DNA of 64,000 nucleotides from Patiria miniata (Eukaryota; Echinodermata; Asteroidea; Valvatida; Asterinidae), in the NCBI RefSeq assembly GCF_015706575.1, contig NW_024037074.1, positions 31,423,334-31,487,333 of the forward strand, given 5' to 3'. Under the pieces are notes generated by a model. The model did not search any database, was not told where the DNA came from, and saw nothing but the letters and a program-made list of their open reading frames with translations. Below are positions 12,652-23,954 of this stretch, piece after piece. The number at the start of each line of letters is the position of its first letter. Within the stretch, counting starts at the first letter, position 1. The translations under genes and the position numbers were made by a program.

Positions 12652-13530
12652 CTACGAGAAACGATTATTTGATTTTGGGTAGTTTTATCAATAGTTGGTC
12701 CTGATGCCTGTCAAGTGCGGTCAAATCGGGCGGTAAGGGAGCTACCAACAATATGAATCAAGTCCAGTCTTCGGAATTTTGACGCTCGTACCAGATATTT
12801 TAGAACATACTTCATGCACGCTTTTCAAACTATTAAGCATGCATTGAGGTATGCTTGGAATTGCTTGGGTCGGAGTGCCAAAGTTCCTCACACTGGATAC
12901 GATTCATTTAAGTGATATAACCCCCTAGCACCGCGGAGGCTTGATGGCGCTTGTCAGAAGCCGTCTTCAACAAGGAAGCAGAATTCAAACCGGGTCTTGC
13001 ACTAACATTAAAAAAATATATATATCGTGATGAGCATGAGAACCCGAATGAAAAATTTAAAGTATGGTTACACAGCACGGGCTTCAACATAATACTGGAA
13101 CTGCAACCACGTTTATCCAGCCTAATGGTAGTCCTGGATACGGTATTAACAACATAGCCTGAGTTGCACGCAACGGTGACTGTTGCTACAGTTTATGCAA
13201 AATTGAGGCCGATAAGTCTTTGTTTTCCTCCAGCTTGCTAAAAGAAAATCATGCCCTTGTTCTATCTGTTTTCACATTATAAGGCATCAGATGTTTAATG
13301 ACACTAAAAATTAATCCATACATGAACAGGTTTTTTTCAGTTATAAATTAAATTCCCAACTACAATCACTCCACTTATTCGTATATATTGAGTCATAATT
13401 AGAACCTTTCCGCCCATTCACTAAAACACGCAGATATGTTTTCTTCTTCAAAACTCTATATAAGTGCATATGTCCCAAATTGTACTTGTTCTCAATTGTT
13501 TGGTAACTCAATTACGCTATCAAGTACTAC

Positions 13531-13718
13531 CTGAATCCACAACTCTGGCTCTTGGTGTTTATCGAAGTCATACCACGGGTGATGTCTCGGCCATTCGACT
13601 TTAGGCACAAGTCTGACTTCATCAGGCCGGAAGCCCCGAGTTAGCAGACTTGTTGATGCATTGATTGCAGTGTCAGGGATTGTTCCATCTTCCATCCCCA
13701 GCTGAGACTGACAATGCA
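13531..13718 (-). CDS. Exon 16: F5/8 type C domain 7, first part
   Basis: 188 nt, phase 1 in, phase 0 out. It opens CQSQLGMEDGTIPDTAINAS and ends at ELWIQ, where a donor CAG|GTAGTA cuts the WIQVDLG motif. No other domain here is split at this place. Confidence 0.88.
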
Positions 13719-14601
13719 CTAAAAACAGAATGACAAGGGTTCATACAATTTTATGATGATACACCAACCTTGACCTAAATTCAAAATTTAAATTATCGAC
13801 ATTCCATGCATCTTGTTGTATTCACGCATTTCATGACAAACCGTCAGTTCCAGTTTGAACAAGAAAAACGTTTCGCAACAACAACCGTTTTTCTTTTTCC
13901 CTTCGCAATGAGCTTATCTTATGACCACAGAGCGATATCAAACTGTAATTTTAATAAAGAAATAATGCTCGAAAAAAAAATCAAAATGGCGCTCTGGCGT
14001 CCTTTTCTTTAAACAACTAAGCTAACAGTCTCATGGGTTTTATCATTACTAAAACAAATCTGGCCGATTATGAGATGCCAACAACGCAGTGAGATGAGGC
14101 ATGTCTTGATAAAATTGTAATTATGTTACCATGTAGTTTGTTGTTCCGTAAAGATGACACATTAATTTTTTTAAACAATTGGGAAAATCTAGTCTCTGCT
14201 GTGAATCTTGACTACATTTAAACTTCCTTTGCAGATACATCAATTTTAATTTCATCACACACTAGTACTGACACTTTAGTCGAATGGTTGGCCTGTGCGT
14301 AACGATGCAGCTCGACTTAGCTTTAATTATTGAGTACAAAATCTTGCAATTTTCTTAAAAAACATATTCAGCAGCTTCCCTCGGCTTTAATAAACCTCCC
14401 GTAGGCGGGCGGGCACGCTGATCTCCATATTACACAAAATCTAGATAGCTCATAATTTGTCCATACCGAAGTCGTCATCCGCCATTTTATCTTTCTCTTA
14501 AAATGGAACATTGTAAACGAATCTATCCTAGTTTAACCGCAATACTATATGTTGTATGTAGAATGTGTTAGTGTTCTTCTTTCGTGTTTATCATCTATGT
14601 T

Positions 14602-16058
14602 TCAAATGTTCGGCCAGGCTCTTGCACAGTGAACAGCCTTTTCGTTTGCCACCACTAGATCTTACAGGCAGCACTGTTCACCAAGAAGTGAGCATCTTTG
14701 TAGGTGTGGCATGGATTCTATAGATGTTCCACACTCACATGCTGTGTCTGCCGAATCTGCATAGCCCCATTTGCTCATGTTGGTCTTGCATCGGCCCATC
14801 CCTGTACGAAGCCTGTTGAGGGACTCCCAGGTCTTCCAGTCACAATGTGACCAGGTGGTAGCTGTACCTTGGTTGGGATTGTCAGCTTTTTGTAGTAGTT
14901 GTTCTCACTGCGTTTATTTTCCCACAGGGGTTGTCCAGTTGCGTGAGAAGACTGTGACAGTGGTTGGGCTGTGTGGATAGGAAGCTTTTCCTTGACTTCA
15001 GGCGGTTTGGGGTTGGGTGATGGGAGTGACAGGGATGGTGGGTGTCCCTAACTTACCCACTACGTTCAGATCTACTGGCAGCTGCTGATCTACGAACTCC
15101 TGGTGGAGCAATACCAGCCAAAACATGCAAGCTATCCACATTCGTTGGTTTAAGGCAGCCAGTGATGCATCTACTGCGTCGTTAAGGGCCCGAAGATTAG
15201 TTTGTCAGCTTGCGTAGAAGGTTACCTTGTCATAACTTTACCCCTCACCTTTTCGATGTGATGCTTGAAGGAAAGGGTTCGATCCAGAGTGACCCCAAGG
15301 TAGACAGGGTAGTCTCAGTATTTCAAGGAAAAACTATTCCATGTTATATAGGGACAGCTTCCTCCCAGCTTCGCGGTTACGAAGGTGGAACAGGCTAATT
15401 TGGGTCTTAGCAGGGTTTGCCTTCAGTTGATTTTCCGTGTAGCAGATTGTCAAGTTGTCTCGAGCTGATGACAGGGTAGCTTCTACCTGATTTATGCAAG
15501 TGCTCTGGGCTGCTATTCCAAGGTCGGCAGCGTAGATAAAGCTTTTCGTCCCTGTGAACACTGGCTGCTCATTAGTGTATACATTGAACAGCACCGGAGC
15601 AAGAACGCTTCCCTGAGGTAGGCCATTCCTTTTTTTCCTCCATCTGCTGCGCTTACCATTCAGCTCAACATAGAAGCGTCTATTTTCTAGTAACAGTTGC
15701 ATCAGTGTAGTCAGGAAGAAGTCCTCTGTCATGTCATAGAGCTTGTTGAGGAGCATTCGGTGGTTCACCATGTCGTATGCAGTCGTCAGAACAACAAAGA
15801 CAACGCCAGTTGGTTCATTCCTCTCAAAGCCTCTCACACGATCTCCCCGGCCGGAAGCCAGCTCGCTCTGGTAATAAGGTGGTGTTCTGTGATTGGGCCT
15901 AGCCTATTCAAGATGAGGCGGTCAAAGACCTTGAAGAGATGACACCGTAGGGAGATCGGTCTGTAGCTTTTTGCTTCTTTATGGTCTTTCTCTGGCTTAA
16001 GAATATCGATATTTTGGGTAGCTGGGAGAGGGTTACACAACTGTTGAAAAGCAAGAGG
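14602..16058 (-). pseudogene. Dead non-LTR retrotransposon (LINE), reverse transcriptase and C-terminal part
   Basis: The minus strand, in broken frames, shows RT blocks in order: ILKPEKDHKEAKSYRPISL, then ILNRLGPITEHH; VVLTTAYDMVNHR (where F-D-L-AYD-V is usual); LPQGSVLAPVLFNVYTNE; and FIYAADLGIA, where the catalytic YADD has become YAAD. A downstream block (LNRLRTGMGRCKTNMSKWGY, ACECGTSIESMPHL) matches the C-terminal Cys/His region of this LINE group. Stops and frameshifts occur between blocks, and about 40 residues are missing before the AYD motif. The 5' end is cut off at the neighbouring MITE. It lies in the intron between exons 15 and 16, same strand as the gene. It resembles the Jockey/RTE-like group; the clade is not certain. 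Confidence 0.85.
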
Positions 16059-16267
16059 CAGGCGCCGTTCTAGAGCCTATATTTTAGGGGGCTAGCAGGG
16101 GTGGATCCAGAAAGTTTTTTCAGGTAGGCCTAAACGTGCTGAAATGTGGACCAGTTTTGTTTTCTGCGGACACTTAGGCCTCCGAAAATCAATAGGGGAT
16201 GGGGGTTGGTACCATATTTTCAATGTGGAGCGCTGACAACATCCTACAACCATGCACACTATATTGC
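16059..16267 (-). mobile_element. hAT-like MITE, part A (interrupted)
   Basis: Opens CAGGCGCCGTTCTAGA and matches, in reverse orientation, the complete element at 20878-21255. Shared tracts include GGTGGATCCAGAA, GTGCTGAAATGT and ACACTTAGGCCTCCGAAAAT. Homology stops at ACTATATT-GC, exactly where a solo LTR begins, and resumes after it (16681-16795). Confidence 0.8.
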
Positions 16268-16680
16268 TGTAACGGACAGTCTATGCACATTTTTGTTGTC
16301 ATTGCTTCCTAGCGCTGGTGCTCCGGCGGAGGGGCTCCGGCGGCGCAAGCCTGACCTGGTTTTGGGTCTGGCTGGCGCGCGCTCCGGAAATAGGTTGCTT
16401 AAGTGGGTTTCTTTTGTTGGGGGACGCGGGAAAGGTTTGGCAAGATGCCGGGGTCATTGCAAGTTGTTACAATTGTATACATTTGTTCAGACTGTGTGTA
16501 TTTCTATGCTGGGAATCAGCAGTCGTGGTACTGGTAGCAGTGTGACAGGTTGACCACAGAGTTGTTGTGCTGAATAAATGAGACTTTCTTCAGAAGTTGG
16601 AAATCCTGTGTGTTTGTCCCCTTTTCTTGCGTTTGGCCGGACTCGGAGGACAAGAACCCAATAAGGTCCCGTCCGTTACA
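16268..16680. mobile_element. Solo LTR (413 bp) nested in the hAT-like MITE
   Basis: Begins TGTAACGGAC and ends GTCCGTTACA, a perfect 10-bp inverted end with the TG...CA limits of an LTR. An AATAAA sits near 16573. The sequences either side rejoin the MITE when this block is removed, proving a later insertion. The flanking 4-mers are TTGC and TTAC, one mismatch from a target duplication. A Ty3/gypsy origin is likely but not shown. Confidence 0.8.
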
Positions 16681-16795
16681 TTACCTTATAGTTTACAAAT
16701 GCCCCCTTTTCATGACCATTCGTGGGGGGGGGGGGAGACTGTTCGCATTGTGACGTCACCTTGTAACATTTGCTACTGCAATTTTACTTCCAATG
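16681..16795 (-). mobile_element. hAT-like MITE, part B (after the solo LTR)
   Basis: Continues the homology to the complete element (AGACTGTTCGCAT, GCTACTGCAATTTTA against AGACCGTTCGCAT, GCTAATGCAATTTTT). The terminal repeat at this end is lost. Confidence 0.7.
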
Positions 16796-16931
16796 TTGTC
16801 AGCGCGCCATGAGCTGTGTATGTAGGCCTACAAGTCATGTACTTGTTCAACATGGAGATTAGTTGGTGGGACCCACACACATATATTACTATATGTCCTG
16901 ATTGATTAAATAAAACACCTGCTGAGTGTAC

Positions 16932-17070
16932 CTGTGCAGCCCAAGATCTCCAATCGCATGCTTGGTCTCCTGTACCATTTAACGGGATGCACACGAACCG
17001 ACCTGGCAACAACTTGGTGTAGGAAGAGGTTTGTCACAAGGTTGTAGTTGTCATAGTTGCCAACGAACTC
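16932..17070 (-). CDS. Exon 15: F5/8 type C domain 6, last part
   Basis: 139 nt, phase 0 in, phase 1 out. It encodes EFVGNYDNYNLVTNLF, VVARSVRVHPVKWYRRPSMR and closes LEILGCT. The 3.2-kb intron that follows contains the LINE, the hAT-like MITE fragment and the solo LTR. Confidence 0.92.
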
Positions 17071-17556
17071 CTATCAAACAGTAATTAAACCATACAGATA
17101 CAACATACATTATTGCAGGAATCTCATAGGGTATTCGTTGTTAGTTTAGTTTAGTACCAAACACATGCACCGACGCTTGACTCATGGCTATCTAAACGAT
17201 ACGAGGTCACTGCCGATTAACACCGACCTATTAAACGCATACGGTTTATACGATCACGTTGGTTTAAATTTTTAACAAAACCAAAATTGGGTAAGCCTTC
17301 TTAAGACAGTGTTAGAGCGCACACAATTGCACATGATTCAGAACGCCTACAGATGGTATTTTAAATTGATTTGGAATGCATATAAGGTCTTGTTGTAGAA
17401 CTGGTCTACACCATATGTCGGATATATATTATATTCCATGGCATTAGGAGATAATACTTATCAATAGTACTACCAAGCTCATAATTCACACTTGGTCAGT
17501 GAGAGAGAGTCAGGTACAGCACTTAATCCTCGGCGTTTTAAGTTGAAAAGTTTTAC

Positions 17557-17900
17557 CTGTGCCTGGCCGTTTCCAGGTGTGTTAATAAAGAGCCAGTCAT
17601 TCTGCAGATATGACACTTTGAATTGGGTCACCCACTCGCTTTTATCCTGACGACCCTGCGTGATGACCCCTGTAAGATTGGTCCACTGTGCAAAGTCGAC
17701 TTGTATCCACTTGTCTCCGGTTGTTGAGCTATCCATGTCGTCGGCGCGCCAGCCCCCGGCTAGTCCCAGCTCCGGTTCGGCTCTCTGATTCAGTCTGGCC
17801 CGCTGCGGCCCGTGCGTCTGGCTGTTCCAGCTACGCGAAGAGGATATCTGATGATCCAAAATGTGTCCATTCTCCATACCAAGTCGTTCCTGACATACAG
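17557..17900 (-). CDS. Exon 14: F5/8 type C domain 6, first part
   Basis: 344 nt, phase 1 in, phase 0 out. It opens CQERLGMENGHILDHQISSS and contains ARLNQRAE, GGWRADD, KWIQVDFAQWTNLTGVITQG and WVTQFKVSY. This is among the most canonical domains of the protein. Confidence 0.92.
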
Positions 17901-18781
17901 CTGAGAAAGATGACACGTGTACCAAAATGTTTGCGATGTTTTGACGAGGTATTACCAATATCATTTTATTAAAATTTCACATTGACTGTAAGGATTTATT
18001 TTAATTGTACCTTGTTTGTTTTCTTTACCCTACCGAACTGGAGTATATGATATCAAAGAGCCGGGGCGAGAGGAGAGGGAGGCATGGTGCCTTAATCCCA
18101 AATTCAACATGCTTAGGCCAATTTCCCTAAATTTGCCAGAAATGTTGATTGGCCAGTTCTCTATAATATTGCATTATTTGCTTGTGTTGTTATGACCACA
18201 ATAGGGTGTTTTGCTAGTTTGTACCCAATTTTATTAATCCGAATTTTTTTTAAATAGTTTACAAACATTTGTCAATCAAATGCTTTCAAGTTTGGTGCAG
18301 ACATGCACCAAATCAGACAACCTAAGACATCAAAAAAAAAAACCGTTAAGAGGCCCTATCCCTAGTTAATCATCATATTTTGAGAACATGTATCAATCGG
18401 GGGCTTGCAATGAGAAAAAAAAACCAGGTTGTCATATTTTTATTTATTTATTCATTTATTAATTTTTTTTTTTTTTTTTTTTTGGGGGGGGGCATTTTTC
18501 TTATTCCCCGTGTTGATATGTATGTGGCCTGTTTTCGAGTAGTATAATAGGGGTGTAAATGGCGCCACCAACGTCAAAATAGTCCGCCCCCAAACAAACA
18601 AAAAACAAAAAAAAAGTCTGCGGCAAAACAATTTTTGCAACATTTTTTGACACAATTCAAACTTCTAAACAAAATTTTAAAAAGTAATAATAAAATTGTG
18701 AGCCCCCCGCAGGCCAAATCCTGGGTGCGCGACTGAAATGGGCAATGGGAATAGGATTCACTACAGTGCGGTAGTACTTAC

Positions 18782-18920
18782 TTAGACATCCAAGGAGTTC
18801 CAGTCTCATCGAGATGGCATGATGCCAAGAGAGTGGCACAATACGGATCAATACAGCTAAGACGGGTTGTCTGAACAGGTTTGTAACATTCGTACTCCAG
18901 TCAAAGTTTGCGGAGAAGAC
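18782..18920 (-). CDS. Exon 13: F5/8 type C domain 5, last part
   Basis: 139 nt, phase 0 in, phase 1 out. It encodes VFSANFDWSTNVTNLF, then VLAVLIRIVPLSWHH and MRLELLGCL. Its last base is A instead of the G seen at the other inter-domain joints, giving Thr at the junction. Confidence 0.9.
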
Positions 18921-19402
18921 CTGGACAAGGAAGATGAGATGACTGTGTTCCTTCTCAAATATATGCAGCGTAAGCCTCTCATAATTTATTCAGCTTTCAT
19001 AATCAGGCATCAGCCAGCAAAGGGATTGATCATAGCTTTAAGGTCATAATGGCTCAGTATCTTTTTTACTTAATCAGTGACCTAGGTTAAACACTTCTGC
19101 TCGAGCATTACAGTACGAAACGTGCATTTCTTACTTCTCAGTCACACTGCTTTTTAATCCCCAATACGAACGTCTGTGGACAAAACAGCAGTCAGCTACG
19201 TCATTGGATATGATGTTCGATACGATCTAGCTTTATATCATTCATGGGTTTCTACAGTGCACGTCAATTCCCGGTGGGGTCACAAGCATTCAAACTTAAC
19301 AAGGAAAGAATGTAGGAGCTAGAAGCTCTGAAACAAATTATATGAGCATGTTTTTAATTATCGCAAATGACCCATAAGAGAACATGCGGTAAGCTAAAAT
19401 CT

Positions 19403-19968
19403 TCTACCTTAGGGCGACTATATAGATGAGAGAGACATTTGAAAGCTTCGCCTTAGGGTGTCCAGGTAGATTAGGGAGACATTTGAATGTTCTACCTTAG
19501 GGCGACTATGTAGATTAGAGAGATATTTAAATTTCTACCTATGGCCGACAAGGTGGATTAGGGAGACATTTGAATGTTTCTCCTTAGAGCGACTTTGTAG
19601 ATTAGAGAGACATTTGAAAGCTTTGCATCAGGGTGACACAGTAGATTAGGGAGATATTGAATGTGTTATCCTAGGGCGACTATGTACATTAGAGAGACAT
19701 TTGAATGTTTTACCTTAGGGCGACAAGGTATATTAGGGAGACATTTGCATGTTCTACCTTAGGGCGACAAGGTATATTAGGGAGACATTTGCATGTTTTA
19801 CCTTAGGGCGACAAGGTATATTAGGGAGACATTATGTTCTACCTTAGGGCGACAAGGTAGATTAGGGAGACATTTTAATGTTTACCTTAGGGCGACAAGG
19901 TAGATTAGGGAGACATTTTAATGTTTACCTTTAGGGCGACAAGGTATATTAGGGAGACATTTAGATGT
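19403..19968 (+). repeat. Minisatellite, about 13 copies of a 43-45 bp unit
   Basis: Unit type TACCTTAGGGCGACAAGGTA followed by GATTAGGGAGACATTTGAATGTTC. Copies 1-7 alternate between a GACTATGTAG...AGAGAGAC form and an AGGTAG...AGGGAGAC form, that is, an older dimeric order. Copies 8-13 are nearly identical monomers of the second form. It lies in the intron between exons 12 and 13 of the large gene. Confidence 0.92.
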
Positions 19969-20175
19969 ATCCCTTATGTTTACCCATGACTTAATCGTCG
20001 CTAATAACCTGAATCGATTCCTTTTATTGCAAAATCCAACTGTTAGAAATCTCTAGAGGGTAGTTTACGTTTAGGTTAGGATTGAGTGTCATTAAAGATC
20101 GGCTCTTTTTGGTACAAGTCCATGGGAATGTCACCCTAATGTACCATTTCCCGTAAGACCTATAATTATAATTAC

Positions 20176-20516
20176 CTGCGTTACTCCTCTTTCATCAGCT
20201 ACGTCACGGATGGATTCGTTCATTCTAGTCGCCAACCAGCCGTTGCTGAAGCCTACCTTATAGGTCTTCACCCACTGATGTTGTGTAGCGTCTTTGTAAT
20301 CAAACCCACTTCCCTGGGTGATCACTCCGCTAACAACCGTATCTAAGCCTAAGTTGACCTGTATCCATGGGCGGGAGTCGGTATTCATTGGGGACCACGC
20401 GTTGTGGCTGTACAGTCGGGCGAAGTGGGCACCGTAACCTGCAGTCGCGCTGGACGCCGTCAGCCTGTCATCAGGGATTGTCCCGTCTTCAACGCCCAAC
20501 TTATCCTCACATCGGC
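20176..20516 (-). CDS. Exon 12: F5/8 type C domain 5, first part
   Basis: 341 nt, phase 1 in, phase 0 out. It opens CEDKLGVEDGTIPDDRLTAS and contains FARLYSHNAWSP, RPWIQVNLGLDTVVSGVITQ and QWVKTYKVGF. The downstream intron carries the 13-copy minisatellite. Confidence 0.92.
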
Positions 20517-20877
20517 CTGTCAAGATACACACAAGACACAAAAGGAAGTTCGAAGTGTCAGGTTGACGGTTGTAGGCTGTTGACAAGGCCATCAGACCCT
20601 AGTGGCGACTTGAGCAGAGATTACACAGAACACGGCAATTGATTCAGCCCAACTCGGGTATCGTTCCACAGTACCAACTTTGGATTAGGACACAAATGTA
20701 TTATCAGTATTTGTATGAAGATTGCATATTTGCTACCTTGGTAATTTCCAAGGTTATTTTACGTGTTATGGACGGTGTATCTTGAAACAATACCCAAACA
20801 ATGCTGGATTACATACTAAAAATGTGAAGCATTAATATGATTGGCCTAAAGAGTAATAGACAAGTGAATCACAACTG

Positions 20878-21255
20878 CAGGCGCGGTTCTACGGGGGGCT
20901 GGGGGGGGGCTTTTGTCTAGCCCCCCCCAAATAAATTCCGTAAAAAAAAAATTGCATTAGCAAAAAGAAGCATTGTGATGTACATGCGAACGGTCTCCCT
21001 AAAAAAAATAGTCGTGACAAGGGTGCATTAGTTAATATAGTGTCAATGATTTTAGGATTTTATTGGCGCTCCCCATTGAAAATATGGCATGAGGCCTCCC
21101 CCCCCCCCCCCCCACCTCTTGATTTTCGGAGGCCTAAGTGTCTGGAAAAAATAACCGGTCTACATTTCAGCACGCCTCCCTGAAAAAATTCTGGATCCAC
21201 CCTGCTAGCCCCCCCCCCCCCCAAAAAAAAAATATTGGTTCTAGAACCGCGCCTG
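20878..21255. mobile_element. Complete hAT-like MITE (378 bp)
   Basis: Terminal inverted repeats CAGGCGCGGTTCTA and TAGAACCGCGCCTG, with long poly-C/poly-G tracts near both ends and no transposase frame. ATCACAA occurs on both sides (20868-20874 and 21256-21262), but the left copy is separated from the terminus by three bases, so the target duplication is imperfect. CAG-type ends point to the hAT superfamily. It lies 75 bp downstream of exon 11. Confidence 0.8.
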
Positions 21256-21330
21256 ATCACAAGATATCGGGATCGCAGGAGTAATAGCAAATAACAATTC
21301 CACAGACGGATTTAAGAGTTGGTGGCTTAC

Positions 21331-21469
21331 CTCTACATCCCCACAGCTCAATTTGAGGAAAGTGGTATCTTTTTCTAAGTAATCGAGTTGAAGCCACTCT
21401 TACAAACCGAGCATACAAGGCCGATTCAAAAAGTGTCACTTCTGCTTTATCGGAAGTTGCCGCGAAATA
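21331..21469 (-). CDS. Exon 11: F5/8 type C domain 4, last part
   Basis: 139 nt, phase 0 in, phase 1 out. It encodes ALYARFVRVAS and closes FPQIELWGCR. A complete hAT-like MITE begins about 75 bp into the following intron. Confidence 0.9.
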
Positions 21470-21708
21470 CTGTTTAGAGAAAGGAGAACATTTTGTACAA
21501 TTAACTTTTTCAGTAAAGGAATGATTAACTGTTCATGTTTTTTTTCTTCGAACAAAAATTCGTATTAATACTTGTAGCGGAACAGAGGAACACCCCTCAA
21601 AGTAAAATGAAAATCGACGAATTTAAAATTACAATAGCAAGGTCATCTTTGCTACATCTGTGAAAACTCGAAGACACCTGTGCTCAAAAATGGCCTGAAA
21701 TCACTCAC

Positions 21709-22037
21709 CACAGTTAGATTGTGTTCGTCCAAGTAGTAAGTCAATCGAGAAGGGTCGAGTGAGTATTCTAATTGGTATATACGTTTGTCAGGCCGTGACT
21801 GGGAATATAAGGTGACGCCCGTGATAACTGTGGCTCTACCAAGATCCACAAGGATCCACGTTTTCCGATAATTCCGGTCGTTATAATGCGTAATAGCACT
21901 AGAAAGCCACTGTTGTGGTTCAGGGTGGCCCAGTCTCATGTCTGTGATCGGATTCATCAGGTGAATCTTGCTGCTGGACGCAGTGATGTCCTCATCTCCA
22001 ATGGAGCGATCCTCCATACCCAGTGTGTCGTTGCAGC
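21709..22037 (-). CDS. Exon 10: F5/8 type C domain 4, first part
   Basis: 329 nt, phase 1 in, phase 0 out (GTG|GTGAGT). It opens CNDTLGMEDRSIGDEDITAS and contains TWILVDLGRATVITGVTLYS and YQLEYSLD. It lacks the usual TQG after the VTGV strand. Confidence 0.9.
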
Positions 22038-22583
22038 CTGAACGGGAAGATAATTCAATTCGGTTGCGCAGTGTTTGTTATCAAGCATTTGGGTTCAGAA
22101 AACGAAAGATAAACGATCGTTTGCGACAATCTCCATATCTAGGCCTACAATGTACGGCGATCGTCAGTTTTGATCAACAACGTTCATCAACAACTGTTTC
22201 AAAAGCATACAATTATCGTGCAGTGTTTTACATCAGTCACAGTCGACTCACAAGTGCGGTCACAAAAAAAGAATGGATGACCAATTACAAAATAATGTGT
22301 TTGTCAGAGAGCATTATTTGCTTGTAACTTAACTTAAGAAGGGTGACTTGTGAATGAATTTAAAGGGCTTTAGAGGACTTGAGACGGACTTGACTTTGAC
22401 ACATTCTTTCAGTCTAAATTCGTTCGTCAGTGTTAATTAACAATGTTTTTTAAGGGATTCGTAAAGTTAAGTCCTACGAAAAAAAAACGATTTAGCAATC
22501 CTGGGGTCAGGGCATAGACGTCACCATTTTTTCATTCTTTTGTAGATTGTCCAAAAAAAAATTGAAACAAAAAAATCACCAAC

Positions 22584-22722
22584 CTTTACATCCGAGGAGT
22601 TCGAAGCGAAGACAAGGCAGTTGGTGCCATGTGAGTGCTACAATCCGCACGTGCCGTGCTACGATCGGCTGATCAAAGATGTTTGTAACTGGCGTGTGTT
22701 GATCAGTGTTCCCTACAAACAC
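22584..22722 (-). CDS. Exon 9: F5/8 type C domain 3, last part
   Basis: 139 nt, phase 0 in, phase 1 out. It encodes VFVGNTDQHTPVTNIF, IVARHVRIVALTWHQ and the close LRFELLGCK. The GN-D...V-N-F and ARH(V/I)RI motifs are standard for the family. Confidence 0.9.
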
Positions 22723-23007
22723 CTAAAATATTGTTTGCATTTATTATGAATTCTTTAAATCAATATATACGGAACATGTCGTAATCAAATAGCTTAGGAA
22801 CGGCGGGCATGGCCACAGGCCTGCCCCCATGTACCCCACTCAGAATTTGGGGAAGGCAAAACATGAGATTTTATTGCTGAAAACACATTGAGTGCTCATT
22901 CCTAACAAATCCCCGTCCCTGCACCCACCGTTGGGTTGGGGTGGGCGGAGGGGGGGGGGGTTGAGCTATCGTGTACAGAGTTAGTTTCAAAGTAAAATCA
23001 AGTATAC

Positions 23008-23324
23008 CTGTCCAGTAGAAATCAAGGCTCTGTCTCCAGCGTCGTCTATGTACTTCACCTTGAAGGTTTGTACCCAGTGCTGGCAACACGCTGCCCCTTG
23101 AGTTATTACACCAGACACGGGTAGAAGGCGCTCTAAAGCAACGCTGATCCAGGGGTAATCATCGATTTCAAGGGCACACCAGCCCCCACCAGTGTTACCA
23201 TTTGGCCATAAGTTCAAGTTCAGTCTTCCAAACTGTGGTCTGAGGTTGTCACTTTGTACGGTCGAGGCGGTGATGGCGGAGTCTGGGATGGAGTAATCGG
23301 CCATACCAAGCTGATCATGACAAT
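23008..23324 (-). CDS. Exon 8: F5/8 type C domain 3, first part
   Basis: 317 nt, phase 1 in, phase 0 out. It opens CHDQLGMADYSIPDSAITAS, a canonical start, and contains PWISVALERLLPVSGVITQG and HWVQTFKVKY. The donor is CAG|GTATAC. The SINE at 23955-24232 lies in the preceding intron. Confidence 0.9.
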
Positions 23325-23854
23325 CTGGGTAAAATGTAAATATTCAGGATTTCATGACTATCCTCATGCGGCAGAGCTTTCTGGACTTCTAAGACTACAC
23401 TGTAAAAAGACTCCAGCCGGATTGGTTGGAAACTGGCTTCTTTTGCCCGACATTTGTCAAGATAAAAACAATACTTCAGTGACTCATTTTCCAGGTCTTT
23501 TTGAACTGGAAATCTTGGCAAAAGAATGATTCGAAATTGATGCTCTAATTAGCCTGACATTGTCAGGATGGAAATTTACGTTTTTGTCGATAAGAATGAC
23601 ACCTCTTCTTTTGACCAGGCAGGAAACCTTGGCCAAGTGTTTACTCTACTAATAATAATAATTTGAATAACCCTGGATTGCATGATAGGGCGACACTTCC
23701 ATAGAAACGTGCAAAATGTTTCAAACTTTAATGTGACCAAACCAAGTTTCACCTTATCTGATCCCAACCAAGTTTGGTATGTGTACGCTTTGGACCACGA
23801 GCAATCGATCTAGCCCATTTGCGACAGTAAATTCCTTCGCTAAAGGGTAGTTAC

Positions 23855-23945
23855 CTCAATAGGGCGACACCAAAATTGTCGCCCTATTGCGGTGTGTCGC
23901 CCTCATGTAGGGGAAGTCCCGCAAAACTTGTCGCCCTTTTGCGGA
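23855..23945. repeat. Short inverted repeats built on AGGGCGACA
   Basis: CAATAGGGCGACA faces TGTCGCCCTATTG within about 35 bp, and two more TGTCGCCCT/TTGTCGCCCTTTTGCGG forms follow. GATAGGGCGACAC also occurs near 23687. The AGGGCGACA core is shared with the minisatellite at 19.4-19.97 kb. Confidence 0.6.
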
Positions 23946-23954
23946 ATTCATGCT

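Noticed and set aside
16146..16553. 135-residue plus-strand frame
   Set aside because: Lies across the MITE and solo LTR boundary, so it is a chance frame in transposon DNA.
19403..19968. CRISPR-like array
   Set aside because: Direct 43-bp repeats have no unique spacers; it is a minisatellite in a eukaryotic intron.
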